Shown here: piece after piece, positions 36,777 through 46,282 of the stretch | Layout: the number at the start of each line of letters is the position of its first letter | How positions within the stretch are numbered: the first letter of the stretch is position 1 | Source: Lentisphaeria bacterium | GTDB lineage: Bacteria; Verrucomicrobiota; Lentisphaeria; Victivallales; Victivallaceae | NCBI GenBank assembly: GCA_017508135.1 | Contig: JAFVZN010000103.1 | Span: 1 to 64,000 of the forward strand | Reading direction: 5' to 3' | DNA length: 64,000 nucleotides | Notes under the pieces: generated by a model | What the model was told of the DNA's origin: nothing | Seen by the model: only the letters and a program-made list of their open reading frames with translations | Databases searched by the model: none | Made by a program: the position numbers and the translations under genes

Positions 36777-37839
36777 GCAGGATCTGCTGGAGCAGACGAT
36801 CATTATATCAGATGCCGGCAGCAAAGAGAGTGCCGCCGGCAGCGATGATGCGGTTTCAAACCTTCCGTTGAAATCGCAGGATCGGTATAAATTCATCCGC
36901 AGTATCGGTTTCGGCGGGATGAAAGGTGTGCTGCTGGTTCACGACAAGGACACCGGACGTGATATCGCCATGGCGATCATGCCGGATTTCCGCAACCGTC
37001 CCCGGCGGGACTTGAACCGTTTCGTCCGGGAAGCGCATATCACCGCCCAGCTGGAACACCCGAATATCGTGCCGGTACACGATATCGGTATCGATGGTTC
37101 CGGTTCGCCGTTTTTCACCATGAAGTATCTGCACGGTCAGACGATGGCGATGATATTGCGCCAGAAACACAGCGGCAAAGAAAGTGCATACACGCAAGAC
37201 AGACTGCTTCAGGTGTTGATCCGGGTCTGCAACGCTATCGCCTTCGCTCACAGCAAGGGGATTTGCCATCTGGATCTGAAACCTGCCAACATCCACTGCG
37301 GCGACTTCGGTGAAGTGCAGGTGCTGGACTGGGGACTTGCGGCGGCAAAGGATGATGATTTTGACAACGGACTGTTTCTGGGGACACCGGGATATATGTC
37401 GCCGGAATTTATCCGTTCCGCCGGAAAGGAACGTCCCGGTCCTGCGGCAGACATTTATGCTATCGGCGCCATACTTTATGCGATACTTGCCAACGACACG
37501 CCATTTTCCGGACTGCCGCAGCAGGAAATTTTGCGCCGCACAGTTGAAGGAAGGATCAAACCGCCATCCCATCGCGGCATCCACGTCGATCCCGGACTGG
37601 AAGCGGTGTGCATGAAGGCACTTGCCACCAAGCCGGAAGATCGTTATCAGAGCGTTATGGAACTGCGTAAAGAGATACTTGCCTGTATTGCCGGATTTCC
37701 CACGCAGGCGGAAAATCCTTCGGAATGGCGGCGCGCAACGCTTTATATCAAACGGCACTGGGCAGATATGATCATCGCACTGTTGGTGATTATCGTGGCG
37801 ATGCTGACATTCATTCTGCTGAAACACACCGGCGCATAA
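36730..37839 (+). CDS. Membrane-anchored Ser/Thr kinase-like protein lacking the usual ATP-binding lysine
   Basis: The 369-residue protein has an N-terminal tail of about 50 residues and a Hanks-type kinase domain with a glycine-rich loop (GFGGMKGV, 60-67). The beta-3 motif reads DIAMAIM, so Ala82 stands where VAIK has Lys. The alpha-C Glu (REAHI), HLDLKPAN (180-187), DWG (200-202) and GTPGYMSPE are present. One C-terminal membrane helix follows (about 346-364). The cytoplasmic domain with a C-terminal anchor resembles Planctomycetes PknB-like proteins. Activity is uncertain without the Lys. The start is ambiguous: ATG at 36730 or 36733, or a GTG just after. It is embedded in the clp operon and dxr follows after 12 bases. 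Confidence 0.8.
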   Translation: MMPSVEKTNRSWSNSEQDLLEQTIIISDAGSKESAAGSDDAVSNLPLKSQDRYKFIRSIGFGGMKGVLLVHDKDTGRDIAMAIMPDFRNRPRRDLNRFVREAHITAQLEHPNIVPVHDIGIDGSGSPFFTMKYLHGQTMAMILRQKHSGKESAYTQDRLLQVLIRVCNAIAFAHSKGICHLDLKPANIHCGDFGEVQVLDWGLAAAKDDDFDNGLFLGTPGYMSPEFIRSAGKERPGPAADIYAIGAILYAILANDTPFSGLPQQEILRRTVEGRIKPPSHRGIHVDPGLEAVCMKALATKPEDRYQSVMELRKEILACIAGFPTQAENPSEWRRATLYIKRHWADMIIALLVIIVAMLTFILLKHTGA

Positions 37840-37851
37840 AGGATTTCCGCA

Positions 37852-39006
37852 ATGACCAGAAATAATGTAGCTCTGCTGGGCGCGACCGGCTCTATCGGGC
37901 GCAGTGCGACCGCAGTTTTATCCTGTTGCAAAGAGCGTTTCAATGTGCCGCTGGTCGCGGCGCGTTCCAGTATCGACAAACTTGCCGGATGTGCCGGGCA
38001 GTTGGATGCCCAGATGGTGCTGACGACCGATGATACCAAACTTGACGAATTATCCTCACTTCTGCCGCCGGGGGTGCAGGCATTGTCCGGAATGGATGCG
38101 CTGATCGAAACCGTCACTTCGGATAAAATCGACACCGTGCTGTGTGCCATTATCGGCACTGCCGGAATACGTCCGGTACTGGCGGCAATCGAAGCGGGGA
38201 AAACGGTTGCACTTGCCAGCAAAGAGGTGATGGTTTCAGCTGGAGAACTGGTCAACGCCGCCTTGAAAGCCAATCCCCGGGCCCGGCTGATCCCGGTGGA
38301 CAGCGAACACTCAGGAGTTTTTCAGGCTCTTGCGGGGAGGCGGAAAGATGAAGTTGAAACCATAATACTGACCGCAAGCGGCGGCCCGTTCCGAACCTGG
38401 AGCGCGGAACAGATCGCCACTGCCACATTGGAAGAGGCCCTCGATCATCCGACCTGGAGCATGGGGCAAAAGATCACCATTGATTCAGCATCGATGATGA
38501 ATAAGGCACTGGAACTGGTCGAAGCGCGGTATCTGTTTGAAGATTATCATGCCAAACTTGATGTGCTTGTCCATCCGCAATCCGCAGTCCATGCGCTGAT
38601 CGGACTTACAGACGGGTCGCTGATCGCCCAGTGCGCCATTGCCGATATGAAACTGCCCATAGCCTACGCATTGACCTATCCGGAGCGGGTCGCGCTCCCG
38701 GTGGAGAAACTCTCTCTGGCGGCGATGGGGAAACTGGAATTTTCCGCCCCGGACCGGAAACGGTTCCCGGCATTTGATTTTGCCGATGCCGCACTTTCCG
38801 CAGGAGGCACACTGCCGTGCGCGATGAATGCGGCGAATGAAGTCGCCGTGGAACGCTTCTGCGCCGGAGAGATAACTTTCGGTTCCATCTATCGCATCAT
38901 CGAAAAAGTCATGTCCGCATGGCACAACGAGCCGCAAATATCTCTGGAACAGCTTGACGAAGCCGATGCCGAAGCGCGGCGCAGGGCGCGCGAGGTAAAA
39001 TTGTGA
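37852..39006 (+). CDS. dxr: 1-deoxy-D-xylulose 5-phosphate reductoisomerase
   Basis: The 384-residue protein has the NADPH-binding LLGATGSIG at the N-terminus, the metal/substrate motifs SKEVMVSAGE, PVDSEHSG, TASGGPFR and ITIDSASMMNKALE, and the C-terminal AANEVAVERF. It makes 2-C-methyl-D-erythritol 4-phosphate, the committed step of non-mevalonate isoprenoid synthesis. The stop overlaps the GTG start of the next gene. Confidence 0.95.
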   Translation: MTRNNVALLGATGSIGRSATAVLSCCKERFNVPLVAARSSIDKLAGCAGQLDAQMVLTTDDTKLDELSSLLPPGVQALSGMDALIETVTSDKIDTVLCAIIGTAGIRPVLAAIEAGKTVALASKEVMVSAGELVNAALKANPRARLIPVDSEHSGVFQALAGRRKDEVETIILTASGGPFRTWSAEQIATATLEEALDHPTWSMGQKITIDSASMMNKALELVEARYLFEDYHAKLDVLVHPQSAVHALIGLTDGSLIAQCAIADMKLPIAYALTYPERVALPVEKLSLAAMGKLEFSAPDRKRFPAFDFADAALSAGGTLPCAMNAANEVAVERFCAGEITFGSIYRIIEKVMSAWHNEPQISLEQLDEADAEARRRAREVKL

Positions 39007-40556
39007 AACATTCCGCAAAATCCGGACCAGGCACCGGCAGCAGTGATGATCTTTTTCTCCGGAAGATACCGGTTCTGCTGTTGTTGCTTGCGGCGGTATT
39101 GCGGGCATTGCAGCTTTCTGTGGAGCTGCAGTACGATGAATTGTGGACACTGATAAATTTCACTCAGCTTGATACATTTAAAATCCTGACCGATCTTTCA
39201 TTGCCCAACAATCATCCGGTAAACACGCTGGTGCTGAAACTGCTCTCTCAGATATCATTGGCTCCCGTCATCCTCCGGCTGGGGGTGTTTCTGTGCGGCA
39301 TCATGGTGGTCTACCTGACTGGAGAATGTGCAAAACTGCTCTCATCCGACCGGGAATATCCGCTTGCGGCACAGTTTCTGGCGGCGTTGTCACTGCCGCT
39401 GATATATTTCAGTGTTTATGCAAGAGGATATATGTTCCAGCTTGCCGGATTGCAGTTGTGCATATTGGGGATGTACCGCAGTGCGACCAATGATAATGAC
39501 CGGGCGGCACCGTTTATGATCGCAACCGGCGGGATATTGTGCTGTTTCAGCGTATCCAGCGGCATCATGTTTCTGCTGTGCGCGGCAGTGGGACACTTAC
39601 TGCTGGCACCGGAGGAATGCCGTTTCAAGAAAAAATTTCTCATCAGCACCATCGTCACCGCAATCATTTTGCTTATATATTATGCCGCGCTCTACACCCG
39701 CATCCGTGCCGGTCAACACTGGGGGATAGAGATCACGTCATTATCGGTATGGCTCACCTTTGCAGCACGCACGGTGTCGGCATTGCTGCCGCTGTTTCTG
39801 ATACCGTGGGTCGCCGCCGGATCGATATTTGACCGCCGGTGCCGGATAATAATGCTGACGGCACTGCTGCCGCTGCTGCTGGCGGTCGTCACCAACGGAG
39901 GGCCGGAACGGGTTTATCTGCCGCTGGCAGTGGTGTTCATCCTTATCGCGGCAGGCGGATTCAACGCGCTGAGAAAGAAGTTTCCGCAACACAAAAAAAT
40001 ATTGATGATGCTGCTGGTACTCAGCGGCATCGGAAGCTGGTGTGTCCCGGAACCGGTGTGGCAGCTGCAAACGCCCGCCGCCGATCTGCGCAAAAGTTTG
40101 ACCGCGACACCGGAAAATACGCTGGTGGCACTGCCGGGAACGGCGGGATTCCCGGCGGCAATGAACGCGCCGGAACTGGCACAGCTTGCCGAACAACGGG
40201 CGGCGATGCCGGCGGCGGCACTGGTGATGCTCCATTGCGACGAGGGAAAATTCAACGGCAGTGACAACTCCTTCGGTGAAGTGGAAATGCGCTTTCCCGT
40301 CCGGGGCAAACGGCTGAATATTCTGCCGGGGTACAGCTACGCGCTGACCAGATGTGAAACTCCGCCGCCGGGAACAACGGTGCTGGTGCAATTTTTTGAT
40401 GCGCCATCGGAGGAATTTGTAAAATATTCCGGTAAAAAAATACGTCTTAATCTCTGGTTGAATAAACGTTGTCAACTTTATATTTGTGAAGTCCCGCCGC
40501 AGGGGTTGCCTGTGGTCAATGGAATATGTTACCGTATTGGAGAAAGCGTACCATGA
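39003..40556 (+). CDS. Polytopic membrane protein, GT-C glycosyltransferase-like
   Basis: The 517-residue protein has roughly ten to eleven membrane helices and a soluble C-terminal domain of about 150 residues. The first extracytoplasmic loop carries LQYDELWTL (Asp45-Glu46) and NNHPVNTLVLKLL, matching the DE-type loop of ArnT/PMT-like GT-C enzymes, which transfer sugar from polyprenyl phosphate. The GTG start overlaps the dxr stop (GTGA), so it is coupled to isoprenoid synthesis, a suggestive link to a lipid-linked sugar donor. The acceptor is unknown. Confidence 0.65.
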   Translation: MKHSAKSGPGTGSSDDLFLRKIPVLLLLLAAVLRALQLSVELQYDELWTLINFTQLDTFKILTDLSLPNNHPVNTLVLKLLSQISLAPVILRLGVFLCGIMVVYLTGECAKLLSSDREYPLAAQFLAALSLPLIYFSVYARGYMFQLAGLQLCILGMYRSATNDNDRAAPFMIATGGILCCFSVSSGIMFLLCAAVGHLLLAPEECRFKKKFLISTIVTAIILLIYYAALYTRIRAGQHWGIEITSLSVWLTFAARTVSALLPLFLIPWVAAGSIFDRRCRIIMLTALLPLLLAVVTNGGPERVYLPLAVVFILIAAGGFNALRKKFPQHKKILMMLLVLSGIGSWCVPEPVWQLQTPAADLRKSLTATPENTLVALPGTAGFPAAMNAPELAQLAEQRAAMPAAALVMLHCDEGKFNGSDNSFGEVEMRFPVRGKRLNILPGYSYALTRCETPPPGTTVLVQFFDAPSEEFVKYSGKKIRLNLWLNKRCQLYICEVPPQGLPVVNGICYRIGESVP

Positions 40557-40939
40557 GCAAACGTCCGTCACCGTTTTTACTGCTGCTGGCAGTAATTTTC
40601 ACCGCGTTTGCGCCCATGACAACGCCGTCAGCACACGCCATAGAACCATCCGCGCTGATAACAGCGGCCCCCCATGCCGCGCAGTTGGCAAAGTTGTGGA
40701 GCCCGCAACTGTTCCGGGCACTGGGGTCCACGGGGACCGGGTTGTACAAAATGGGAGCGGCGACGCTGAATATCTTCCGTTTACCGCTGGGATTGCTTCA
40801 ATGCACCGCCGGGGCACCGTTCGGATTTTTCAGTGATGGAGCCTCCAACGTGGCACAGGGGCTGATCGCACCGTGCGAACTGCTGCTGCAAACAGTCCTG
40901 CTGCCGGTGCGTATCATCAGTCTGGGAACGATATATTGA
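40553..40939 (+). CDS. Small exported protein of unknown function
   Basis: The 128-residue protein has a signal peptide (SPFLLLLAVIFTAFAPMTTPSAHA). The mature part of about 95 residues is hydrophobic, with Gly/Ala-rich stretches (LIAPCELLLQTVLLPVRI) that may associate with membrane. The family is not recognised. The ATG overlaps the stop of the GT-C-like gene (ATGA) and is preceded by GGAG, so the two are translationally coupled and may work together. Confidence 0.6.
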   Translation: MSKRPSPFLLLLAVIFTAFAPMTTPSAHAIEPSALITAAPHAAQLAKLWSPQLFRALGSTGTGLYKMGAATLNIFRLPLGLLQCTAGAPFGFFSDGASNVAQGLIAPCELLLQTVLLPVRIISLGTIY

Positions 40940-41014
40940 CCCCAAAGCAAGCGGCGCACCTCACCACTACCCTGGTCGCCGTCAGGCGACACACACACTC
41001 CAGCCCAGTCCATA

Positions 41015-41134
41015 GGCGTTGATATCGCACAGCCGGGCGGGTTTTGCAAGCGAGAAGCGAGGGGAGTGGACTTGCGTCCTCGACCCTCGCGGCGAGCGCA
41101 GCAAGGCGCGCTCCGGCAAAGCGAGATCAACGCC
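41015..41134. repeat. Large imperfect inverted repeat between convergent genes
   Basis: GGCGTTGATATCGC (41015-41028) and GCGAGATCAACGCC (41121-41134) pair at 13 of 14 positions and enclose about 90 GC-rich bases. The region 40940-41135 has no gene. It may terminate both converging transcripts or be a REP-like intergenic repeat. Confidence 0.5.
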
Positions 41135-41135
41135 C

Positions 41136-41969
41136 CTACCTGATAACGGCACGCAAGCCGATGCCCGCAGGCAATACACGGCCGGTGGATTCCGGAATAA
41201 ACATTTCGCCGCCGTCGATATCACATTTTTTGCCGAAGACATCCGTAACCAGCCGGGACAACACCATCAGGGAAAATCCCGGCGAATGGCAGCTCAAGAC
41301 CAACGTGAAAGGTTTATCCGGCTTCCGGAGCTGACGGCACAGATCAAGAAGTTTCGGCAGATCGGTTTCGATCTTCCACAACTGACCGGACGGTCCGCGG
41401 CCGAAGGTCGGCGGGTCAAGTGCGATCAGATCATATTTGGAGTTGCGGCGCAGTTCGCGCTGGCAGAAACGGTTGACATCTTCAGCTATCCACCGCACAG
41501 CATCGGGGATATCGGGATTGAGGGAATGATTCTCTCTGCCCCATTCGATCATACCGCGCGCGGCATCGATGTGGCACACTTTCGCCCCGCCCGCTGCCAT
41601 GGCGAGCGACCCCAAACCGGAGTAAGCAAAGAGGTTGAGCGCATCCATATTGCGGCAATTCTGCCGGAAATATTCCCAGTTGCGGAACTGTTCCGCAAAA
41701 AATCCCAGATGACCGAAACTTGTCGGCTTGATCTTTATCGTCATCTTGCCGAGAATACAGTTCCAAGTTTCCGGCAGTGCTTCGCGGTTGCGCCAGCGGC
41801 CGTTACCGGAACTGTCACGAACAAACTCCGAAACGGCGGCTTTCCATTCGCTCTCCGGCAGTGCCGGTTTCCAGAACGCATTCAACGCCGGCCGGATGAT
41901 CCGGTAAGGACCGACCTGCTCAAGTTTTTTCAAATTTCCGCTGTCGAGCAGAATATATTCATTTTTCAT
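41136..41969 (-). CDS. Class I SAM-dependent RNA methyltransferase, RlmI/RlmK-like
   Basis: The 277-residue protein has the Rossmann SAM site LNLFAYSGLGSLAMAAGGAKVCHID and motif IV DLIALDPPTFGRG, typical of the COG1092 group that methylates 23S rRNA. It is shorter than RlmI and lacks an N-terminal PUA domain. KIKPTSFGHLGFF corresponds to the segment preceding the SAM fold. The ATG overlaps the TGA of the second nagA (TGATG), so the pair is coupled. It ends in TAG. Confidence 0.75.
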   Translation of the reverse strand: MKNEYILLDSGNLKKLEQVGPYRIIRPALNAFWKPALPESEWKAAVSEFVRDSSGNGRWRNREALPETWNCILGKMTIKIKPTSFGHLGFFAEQFRNWEYFRQNCRNMDALNLFAYSGLGSLAMAAGGAKVCHIDAARGMIEWGRENHSLNPDIPDAVRWIAEDVNRFCQRELRRNSKYDLIALDPPTFGRGPSGQLWKIETDLPKLLDLCRQLRKPDKPFTLVLSCHSPGFSLMVLSRLVTDVFGKKCDIDGGEMFIPESTGRVLPAGIGLRAVIR

Positions 41970-43159
41970 CAGCACTTCTCCGCATGATAGATAATTTCGC
42001 CCCGCCGCACCGTCAGCAACGGGCGGTTACTGCCAAGTTCAAATACCGCAAGATCGGCACGCCGCCCGGGGAGCAGTATGCCCCGGTCGTCAAATCCGAA
42101 GTGACGCGCCGGGTTGAAGGTCACGGCTCCGGCGGCACGGGTTTCGGAAAGATGGCCGCTGGACATCAAACTGTGCCAGCCGGAATCAAGCATGGTCGTG
42201 GTTCCGGCAAGTTTTCCTTCCGGATTCTGCGAAAAGCCGCCGACCACCCGGATCGCGGACGGACCGATGCAGTAATCTCCATCCGGCATACCCGATGCCA
42301 TCGTACAATCGCTGATACCGATAAGCTGATGTTCCGGCTTACAGCGGCACGCCAGATCGACCATACGCGGATGAACATGGCGGCCGTCAATGATGAGTTC
42401 CACGGTAACACGGTCATCGGTCAGTGCCATACCGGCAAGTCCGACCTGCCGCTGGTGCAATGGTTCCATACCGTTGAACAAATGCGTACAGTGCGTGGAA
42501 CCGGCTTCGATCGCCCGCAACGTCTGTTTATTGTCAGCAAGGCTGTGGCCCATGGAGGCGATAACACCGTTTTCTTTGAGCAATGTTATCAACTTTTCCG
42601 CGCCGGAAAGCTCCGGAGCGAAGGTCATTATCTTTACCAGTCCGTCACCGGCGGCAATAAGTTCCTGAGCAAAAACGGTGTCGATCTCGCTCAACACCTC
42701 GCGCGGCTGTGACCCGGAACGCTTCGGATTGAGAAAGGGGCCTTCGATATTGATGGCAATGGCATCAGCTCCGGGAAGCGGCGCGCGCATAGCTTTCGCA
42801 AGTGCGGCAAGGTTTTCCAGCATCACCTCTTTGCGGTCAGCAACGACGGTGGGGAAAAATCCGGTGACACCACGCTCGCCCAGAATACGGCTCATCGCGG
42901 CAAGGTCACGCGGCGAAGTTTCACAACGGGAACAATCACACCCGCCGGCACCGTGGATGTGGGTATCCAGAAATCCGGGCGCAATATAAGCCTTTTCAAA
43001 ACCAAAAAATTCTATCTCCGGTTCAACGGAGAATCCGGACAATCCGCCGACACCGATGATACGCTCATTTTCACACAACACCGCGCCGTGAGGTATCACC
43101 CGGTCCGGAGTGATAAGATAATCTGCGACATAAAGTCGACGTATCCGCTTTTTTTCCAT
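41969..43159 (-). CDS. nagA: N-acetylglucosamine-6-phosphate deacetylase, second copy
   Basis: The 396-residue amidohydrolase has PGFLDTHIHGAGGCDC, the metal Glu in NIEGPFLNPKRSG, GHSLADNKQT, CTHLFNGMEPLHQR and the catalytic Asp of IGISDCTMASG. It is a more canonical NagA than the copy at 30902-32047. The start is the ATG preceded by AGGAAAG; the frame stays open 77 codons upstream, but the promoter at 43194-43222 lies inside that extension. Two copies suggest different amino-sugar substrates or different regulation. Confidence 0.85.
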   Translation of the reverse strand: MEKKRIRRLYVADYLITPDRVIPHGAVLCENERIIGVGGLSGFSVEPEIEFFGFEKAYIAPGFLDTHIHGAGGCDCSRCETSPRDLAAMSRILGERGVTGFFPTVVADRKEVMLENLAALAKAMRAPLPGADAIAINIEGPFLNPKRSGSQPREVLSEIDTVFAQELIAAGDGLVKIMTFAPELSGAEKLITLLKENGVIASMGHSLADNKQTLRAIEAGSTHCTHLFNGMEPLHQRQVGLAGMALTDDRVTVELIIDGRHVHPRMVDLACRCKPEHQLIGISDCTMASGMPDGDYCIGPSAIRVVGGFSQNPEGKLAGTTTMLDSGWHSLMSSGHLSETRAAGAVTFNPARHFGFDDRGILLPGRRADLAVFELGSNRPLLTVRRGEIIYHAEKC

Positions 43160-43193
43160 CTTAAGCACACTTTCCTTTTTTGCAGCGAAATAA

Positions 43194-43222
43194 AATATAT
43201 CGCCATTACGGCATATTTTCAA
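43194..43222 (-). promoter_or_regulatory. Promoter of the second nagA
   Basis: On the minus strand, TTGAAA (43222-43217), a 17-bp spacer, TATATT (43199-43194). It supports the start at 43159. Confidence 0.7.
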
Positions 43223-43380
43223 GCTCAGCACGGGTACACGCGCGATATTTTTCTCTCTCACTCTTAATAAGGAGCGATGACGCAGGGAAAGGGAAGTATC
43301 AAACTCCCGGGCTGTTATCAAACAGTGCTTTGCTCGGCACACAACGTTGAACGCGATCGGCGGATGCAGTTTCCGGTGTC

Positions 43381-45000
43381 TCACTCCCACGGGACATAAA
43401 GGAAGTAGTCATTCCCCATATATTGTGCCGAAAATATTGCGCTGTACCGTTCCACTTCCAGCGGGCGGCAGCTGAGTACCACCGGACGCCGCTGACGGAT
43501 AAATTCCATTACCGCATGGTCATGATCTTGATACAGACCATTTTTCATCACCAGAAACTGCTTGTGCCGGAACCCGGCATCCGGCAGCAGAACACTCCAC
43601 ATGCCATCTTCCGTATAATTCAGCACGCCGCGCGCTTTTATCCCTTCCGGCAACTGTTCGACACACCGCCGGAACGCATCAATGACCGCCGCCTCGGCAC
43701 GGGAAAATTTTATTCCGCGCACACCGGGGATATCCAGCATCTTCCGCTTGCCGGATCCAAAAAAACGGATATAACCGCTCCGCAAACGCGGCAGCGTACA
43801 TCCCACCCACAAAAGCAGCAGCACACCGGCTCCGATACGGCACCAGAGCTTGTTTCTGCCGCGATTTTTCAACAACTGTTCCACCGTCAGAATATAAAAT
43901 CCCATAAACGGCACACCACCCCAGAATATATGCCGCACACACGGTACCGGATAATACTGGTGCCATGCGCCAAGCGCAAATATCCCACAACACAGCAATA
44001 TCAAATCCCGTTCCGCCGCACTGCCGTTTTTGTGCATCACACTGCGCGCACATTTATACAGCCACGGCAGTACCACTATCGGCATGATGCCGAATATCGA
44101 ATCAAAGAAACCATTATCAGTAAGGAACGGACACAGCGATGCGGCAAAATATCGCCACTGGCCCTCTTTGCCGCCGGTACCGCGCGCTCCGACAAAGTCA
44201 AACACATAGCTCACACACTGGAAAACAAAATCATCCCACGCACCGCACACCAGCAGCAATATTCCGACACTGCCGACAACAAGGAGAAAGCCGCCAAGCG
44301 TGATCGCGCTGTCCGTAAAAAATTTCTTCACTGCCGCAAAACGGCTTTTTTCAGTACCGCTTTTTACAAATATCGTTCCCAACACCGCGATCAACGTCAC
44401 CACACCGACCGGATGCCGGGAGAGAAAAGTCAATCCCGCCGCCACACCTGCACCAAAGAGCCAATACCATCGGGTAGACTTCAGATATTTGATTTCACTC
44501 CACAATGCCAGCAGCGAAAAAAAGAGAGCAAATATACTGCTCCACGGGTGGAAAGTCACCATCAGATCCGGCATCAGCGAGAAGATCATCACCAGCATCA
44601 GATCCCGCCACCGCGCCGACAGGACCTCCTGCCAGATTATATCCATCATCACGACACTTCCGGCATAAAACAGCACGGAAAAATATTTCATAATCAACAA
44701 TTCGCCGCCGCCCAGACGTAACGCCAATCCCTGCAATACCGGGGAAAGAAAACCGTACTGGCAAAAGACATCGCGGAACACCATTCCGCCCTCAGCAACT
44801 CTCAATGCGGGGATCATCATCACGCCGTCATGGTGAAGATCTATCCCCAGCGGTGCAAACGCACCGAACCACAACAGCGCACACAAAAATATTATACTTC
44901 TCCGGCACAATACCGGCAGCAGACCGGGAACGGTGGAGGGGGATTCTGCCGTAACTGTTAACTCCGCAACAGGATGAAATTTTTTCTTTGCGGCACTCAC
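43381..45000 (-). CDS. Polytopic membrane protein, GT-C-like
   Basis: The 539-residue protein has about eleven membrane helices and a C-terminal soluble domain of about 130 residues. The first external loop reads LHHDGVMMIPALRVAEGG and FRDVFCQYGFLSP, the pattern of uncharacterised GT-C family membrane glycosyltransferases. The start is uncertain: GTG at 45000 is chosen, with TTG at 45006 possible, and neither has a good ribosome-binding site, which suggests coupling to plsX. The acceptor and donor are unknown. Confidence 0.65.
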   Translation of the reverse strand: MSAAKKKFHPVAELTVTAESPSTVPGLLPVLCRRSIIFLCALLWFGAFAPLGIDLHHDGVMMIPALRVAEGGMVFRDVFCQYGFLSPVLQGLALRLGGGELLIMKYFSVLFYAGSVVMMDIIWQEVLSARWRDLMLVMIFSLMPDLMVTFHPWSSIFALFFSLLALWSEIKYLKSTRWYWLFGAGVAAGLTFLSRHPVGVVTLIAVLGTIFVKSGTEKSRFAAVKKFFTDSAITLGGFLLVVGSVGILLLVCGAWDDFVFQCVSYVFDFVGARGTGGKEGQWRYFAASLCPFLTDNGFFDSIFGIMPIVVLPWLYKCARSVMHKNGSAAERDLILLCCGIFALGAWHQYYPVPCVRHIFWGGVPFMGFYILTVEQLLKNRGRNKLWCRIGAGVLLLLWVGCTLPRLRSGYIRFFGSGKRKMLDIPGVRGIKFSRAEAAVIDAFRRCVEQLPEGIKARGVLNYTEDGMWSVLLPDAGFRHKQFLVMKNGLYQDHDHAVMEFIRQRRPVVLSCRPLEVERYSAIFSAQYMGNDYFLYVPWE

Positions 45001-45009
45001 GGTCAAACT

Positions 45010-46059
45010 TTACGCCCTGGTGTCAGGTTGTTCCGGCGGGAATTTCTGAAGTTTGGCAACGTCACCGGCGTTTTCGATCGCGGCAACGATACGCTGATTC
45101 AAGCCGAATTCAACGCACTCAGCTGCGACCCGGATCGCATTGCGGACCGCAGTCGGATTGGAACCGCCGTGACCGATGATACATATACCGTTGATACCCA
45201 GAAGCGGCGCACCGCCGATAACATCGGAGGCTCCGAAAGCCTTGAGTTCAACAAACGCATTCTTCGCCAGGACTGCGCCCATGATACGCAGCGCATTCTT
45301 GGTCAACACCTGCTTGAGCCAGTGAACCGTGGCATGAGCCAGACCTTCGGCACTTTTCAGCATGACGTTACCGGCAAATCCGTCAGAAACAACGACATCG
45401 ACTCCGCCTTCAAAAGCGGAATCCGCTTCCACGTTGCCGATAAAGTTGATCGGCAGCTGTTCCAGACGTTTGAACGCCTCTTTGGTCAATTCACACCCCT
45501 TGATATCTTCACCGCCGACACTGAGCAGTCCGACCCGGGGACGCTCTTTGCGGTAGAGATACTGGGCGTAAATATCACCCATCAGGGCAAATTGAGTCAG
45601 GTGCAGTGGAGTACAATCGGGGTTCGCCCCGGCATCCATCAAAAGGAACCGGCCATTTTTGCTGGGCATACTTGCCGCCAGCGCCGGACGGTCGATACCC
45701 GGCAGTGTGCGCACCAGAACTTTGGTGGCGGCGACCGTAGCACCGGTGTGACCGGGGGTCGCCATAGCGTCGATCTTTTTTTCTTTGAGCAACCGCGCCA
45801 GCGTGGTGATCGACGAATCCCGCTTGGAACGCAGTGCCACGGCAGAGGCTTCTGACATTTCACAAACCGTCGGCGCGTGAACCAGCTCGATACGTTTATG
45901 GCCGGTCAAACCATATTTCTCCAGGTAGAACTCCACCCGCTGCTGGTGACCGGCCAGAACGACCTCAAGTGCAGGAAAATCGACGAGAGCCTGAGCCAAT
46001 CCTTCTATGACGACCCCGGGGGCGAAATCGCCGCCCATTGCATCTACGCCGATTTTCAT
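45010..46059 (-). CDS. plsX: Phosphate acyltransferase PlsX
   Basis: The 349-residue protein starts MKIGVDAMGGDFAPG, the PlsX signature, and contains MDAGANPDCTPLHLTQFALMG and VVSDGFAGNVMLK. It converts acyl-ACP to acyl-phosphate for phospholipid synthesis. It follows rpmF by 43 bases, the usual rpmF-plsX order, but fabD lies some 2.2 kb upstream rather than next to it. Confidence 0.95.
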   Translation of the reverse strand: MKIGVDAMGGDFAPGVVIEGLAQALVDFPALEVVLAGHQQRVEFYLEKYGLTGHKRIELVHAPTVCEMSEASAVALRSKRDSSITTLARLLKEKKIDAMATPGHTGATVAATKVLVRTLPGIDRPALAASMPSKNGRFLLMDAGANPDCTPLHLTQFALMGDIYAQYLYRKERPRVGLLSVGGEDIKGCELTKEAFKRLEQLPINFIGNVEADSAFEGGVDVVVSDGFAGNVMLKSAEGLAHATVHWLKQVLTKNALRIMGAVLAKNAFVELKAFGASDVIGGAPLLGINGICIIGHGGSNPTAVRNAIRVAAECVEFGLNQRIVAAIENAGDVAKLQKFPPEQPDTRA

Positions 46060-46102
46060 TGTCTGTACGACCTTGCACTCACTTTTTTTTGCAAGTCAAA
46101 AC

Positions 46103-46282
46103 TTACGCTTCGACCGTCACGACCTGCTTGCCATTGTACTGACCGCAAGCGGCACAGACACGATGGGACATGACCGGAGCCTTGCAGCTCGGGCAGAAAG
46201 TGGCGGCGACGCCTTCATAACGGTTGGCGGCCTTGCGCTGACGGCGCTGCATACGGGAAGTTTTACGTTTCGGAACTGCCAT
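46103..46282 (-). CDS. rpmF: 50S ribosomal protein L32
   Basis: The 59-residue protein reads MAVPKRKTSRMQRRQRKA at its N-terminus and has the zinc-ribbon pair CPSC and CAAC near the C-terminus, exactly as in bacterial L32. GGAG precedes the ATG. It is followed by plsX and preceded by a clear promoter. Confidence 0.95.
   Translation of the reverse strand: MAVPKRKTSRMQRRQRKAANRYEGVAATFCPSCKAPVMSHRVCAACGQYNGKQVVTVEA

Noticed and set aside
41019-41987. A 322-codon plus-strand frame over the RNA methyltransferase gene
   Set aside because: The opposite strand has clear SAM-methyltransferase motifs; this frame has none and starts in the hairpin region.
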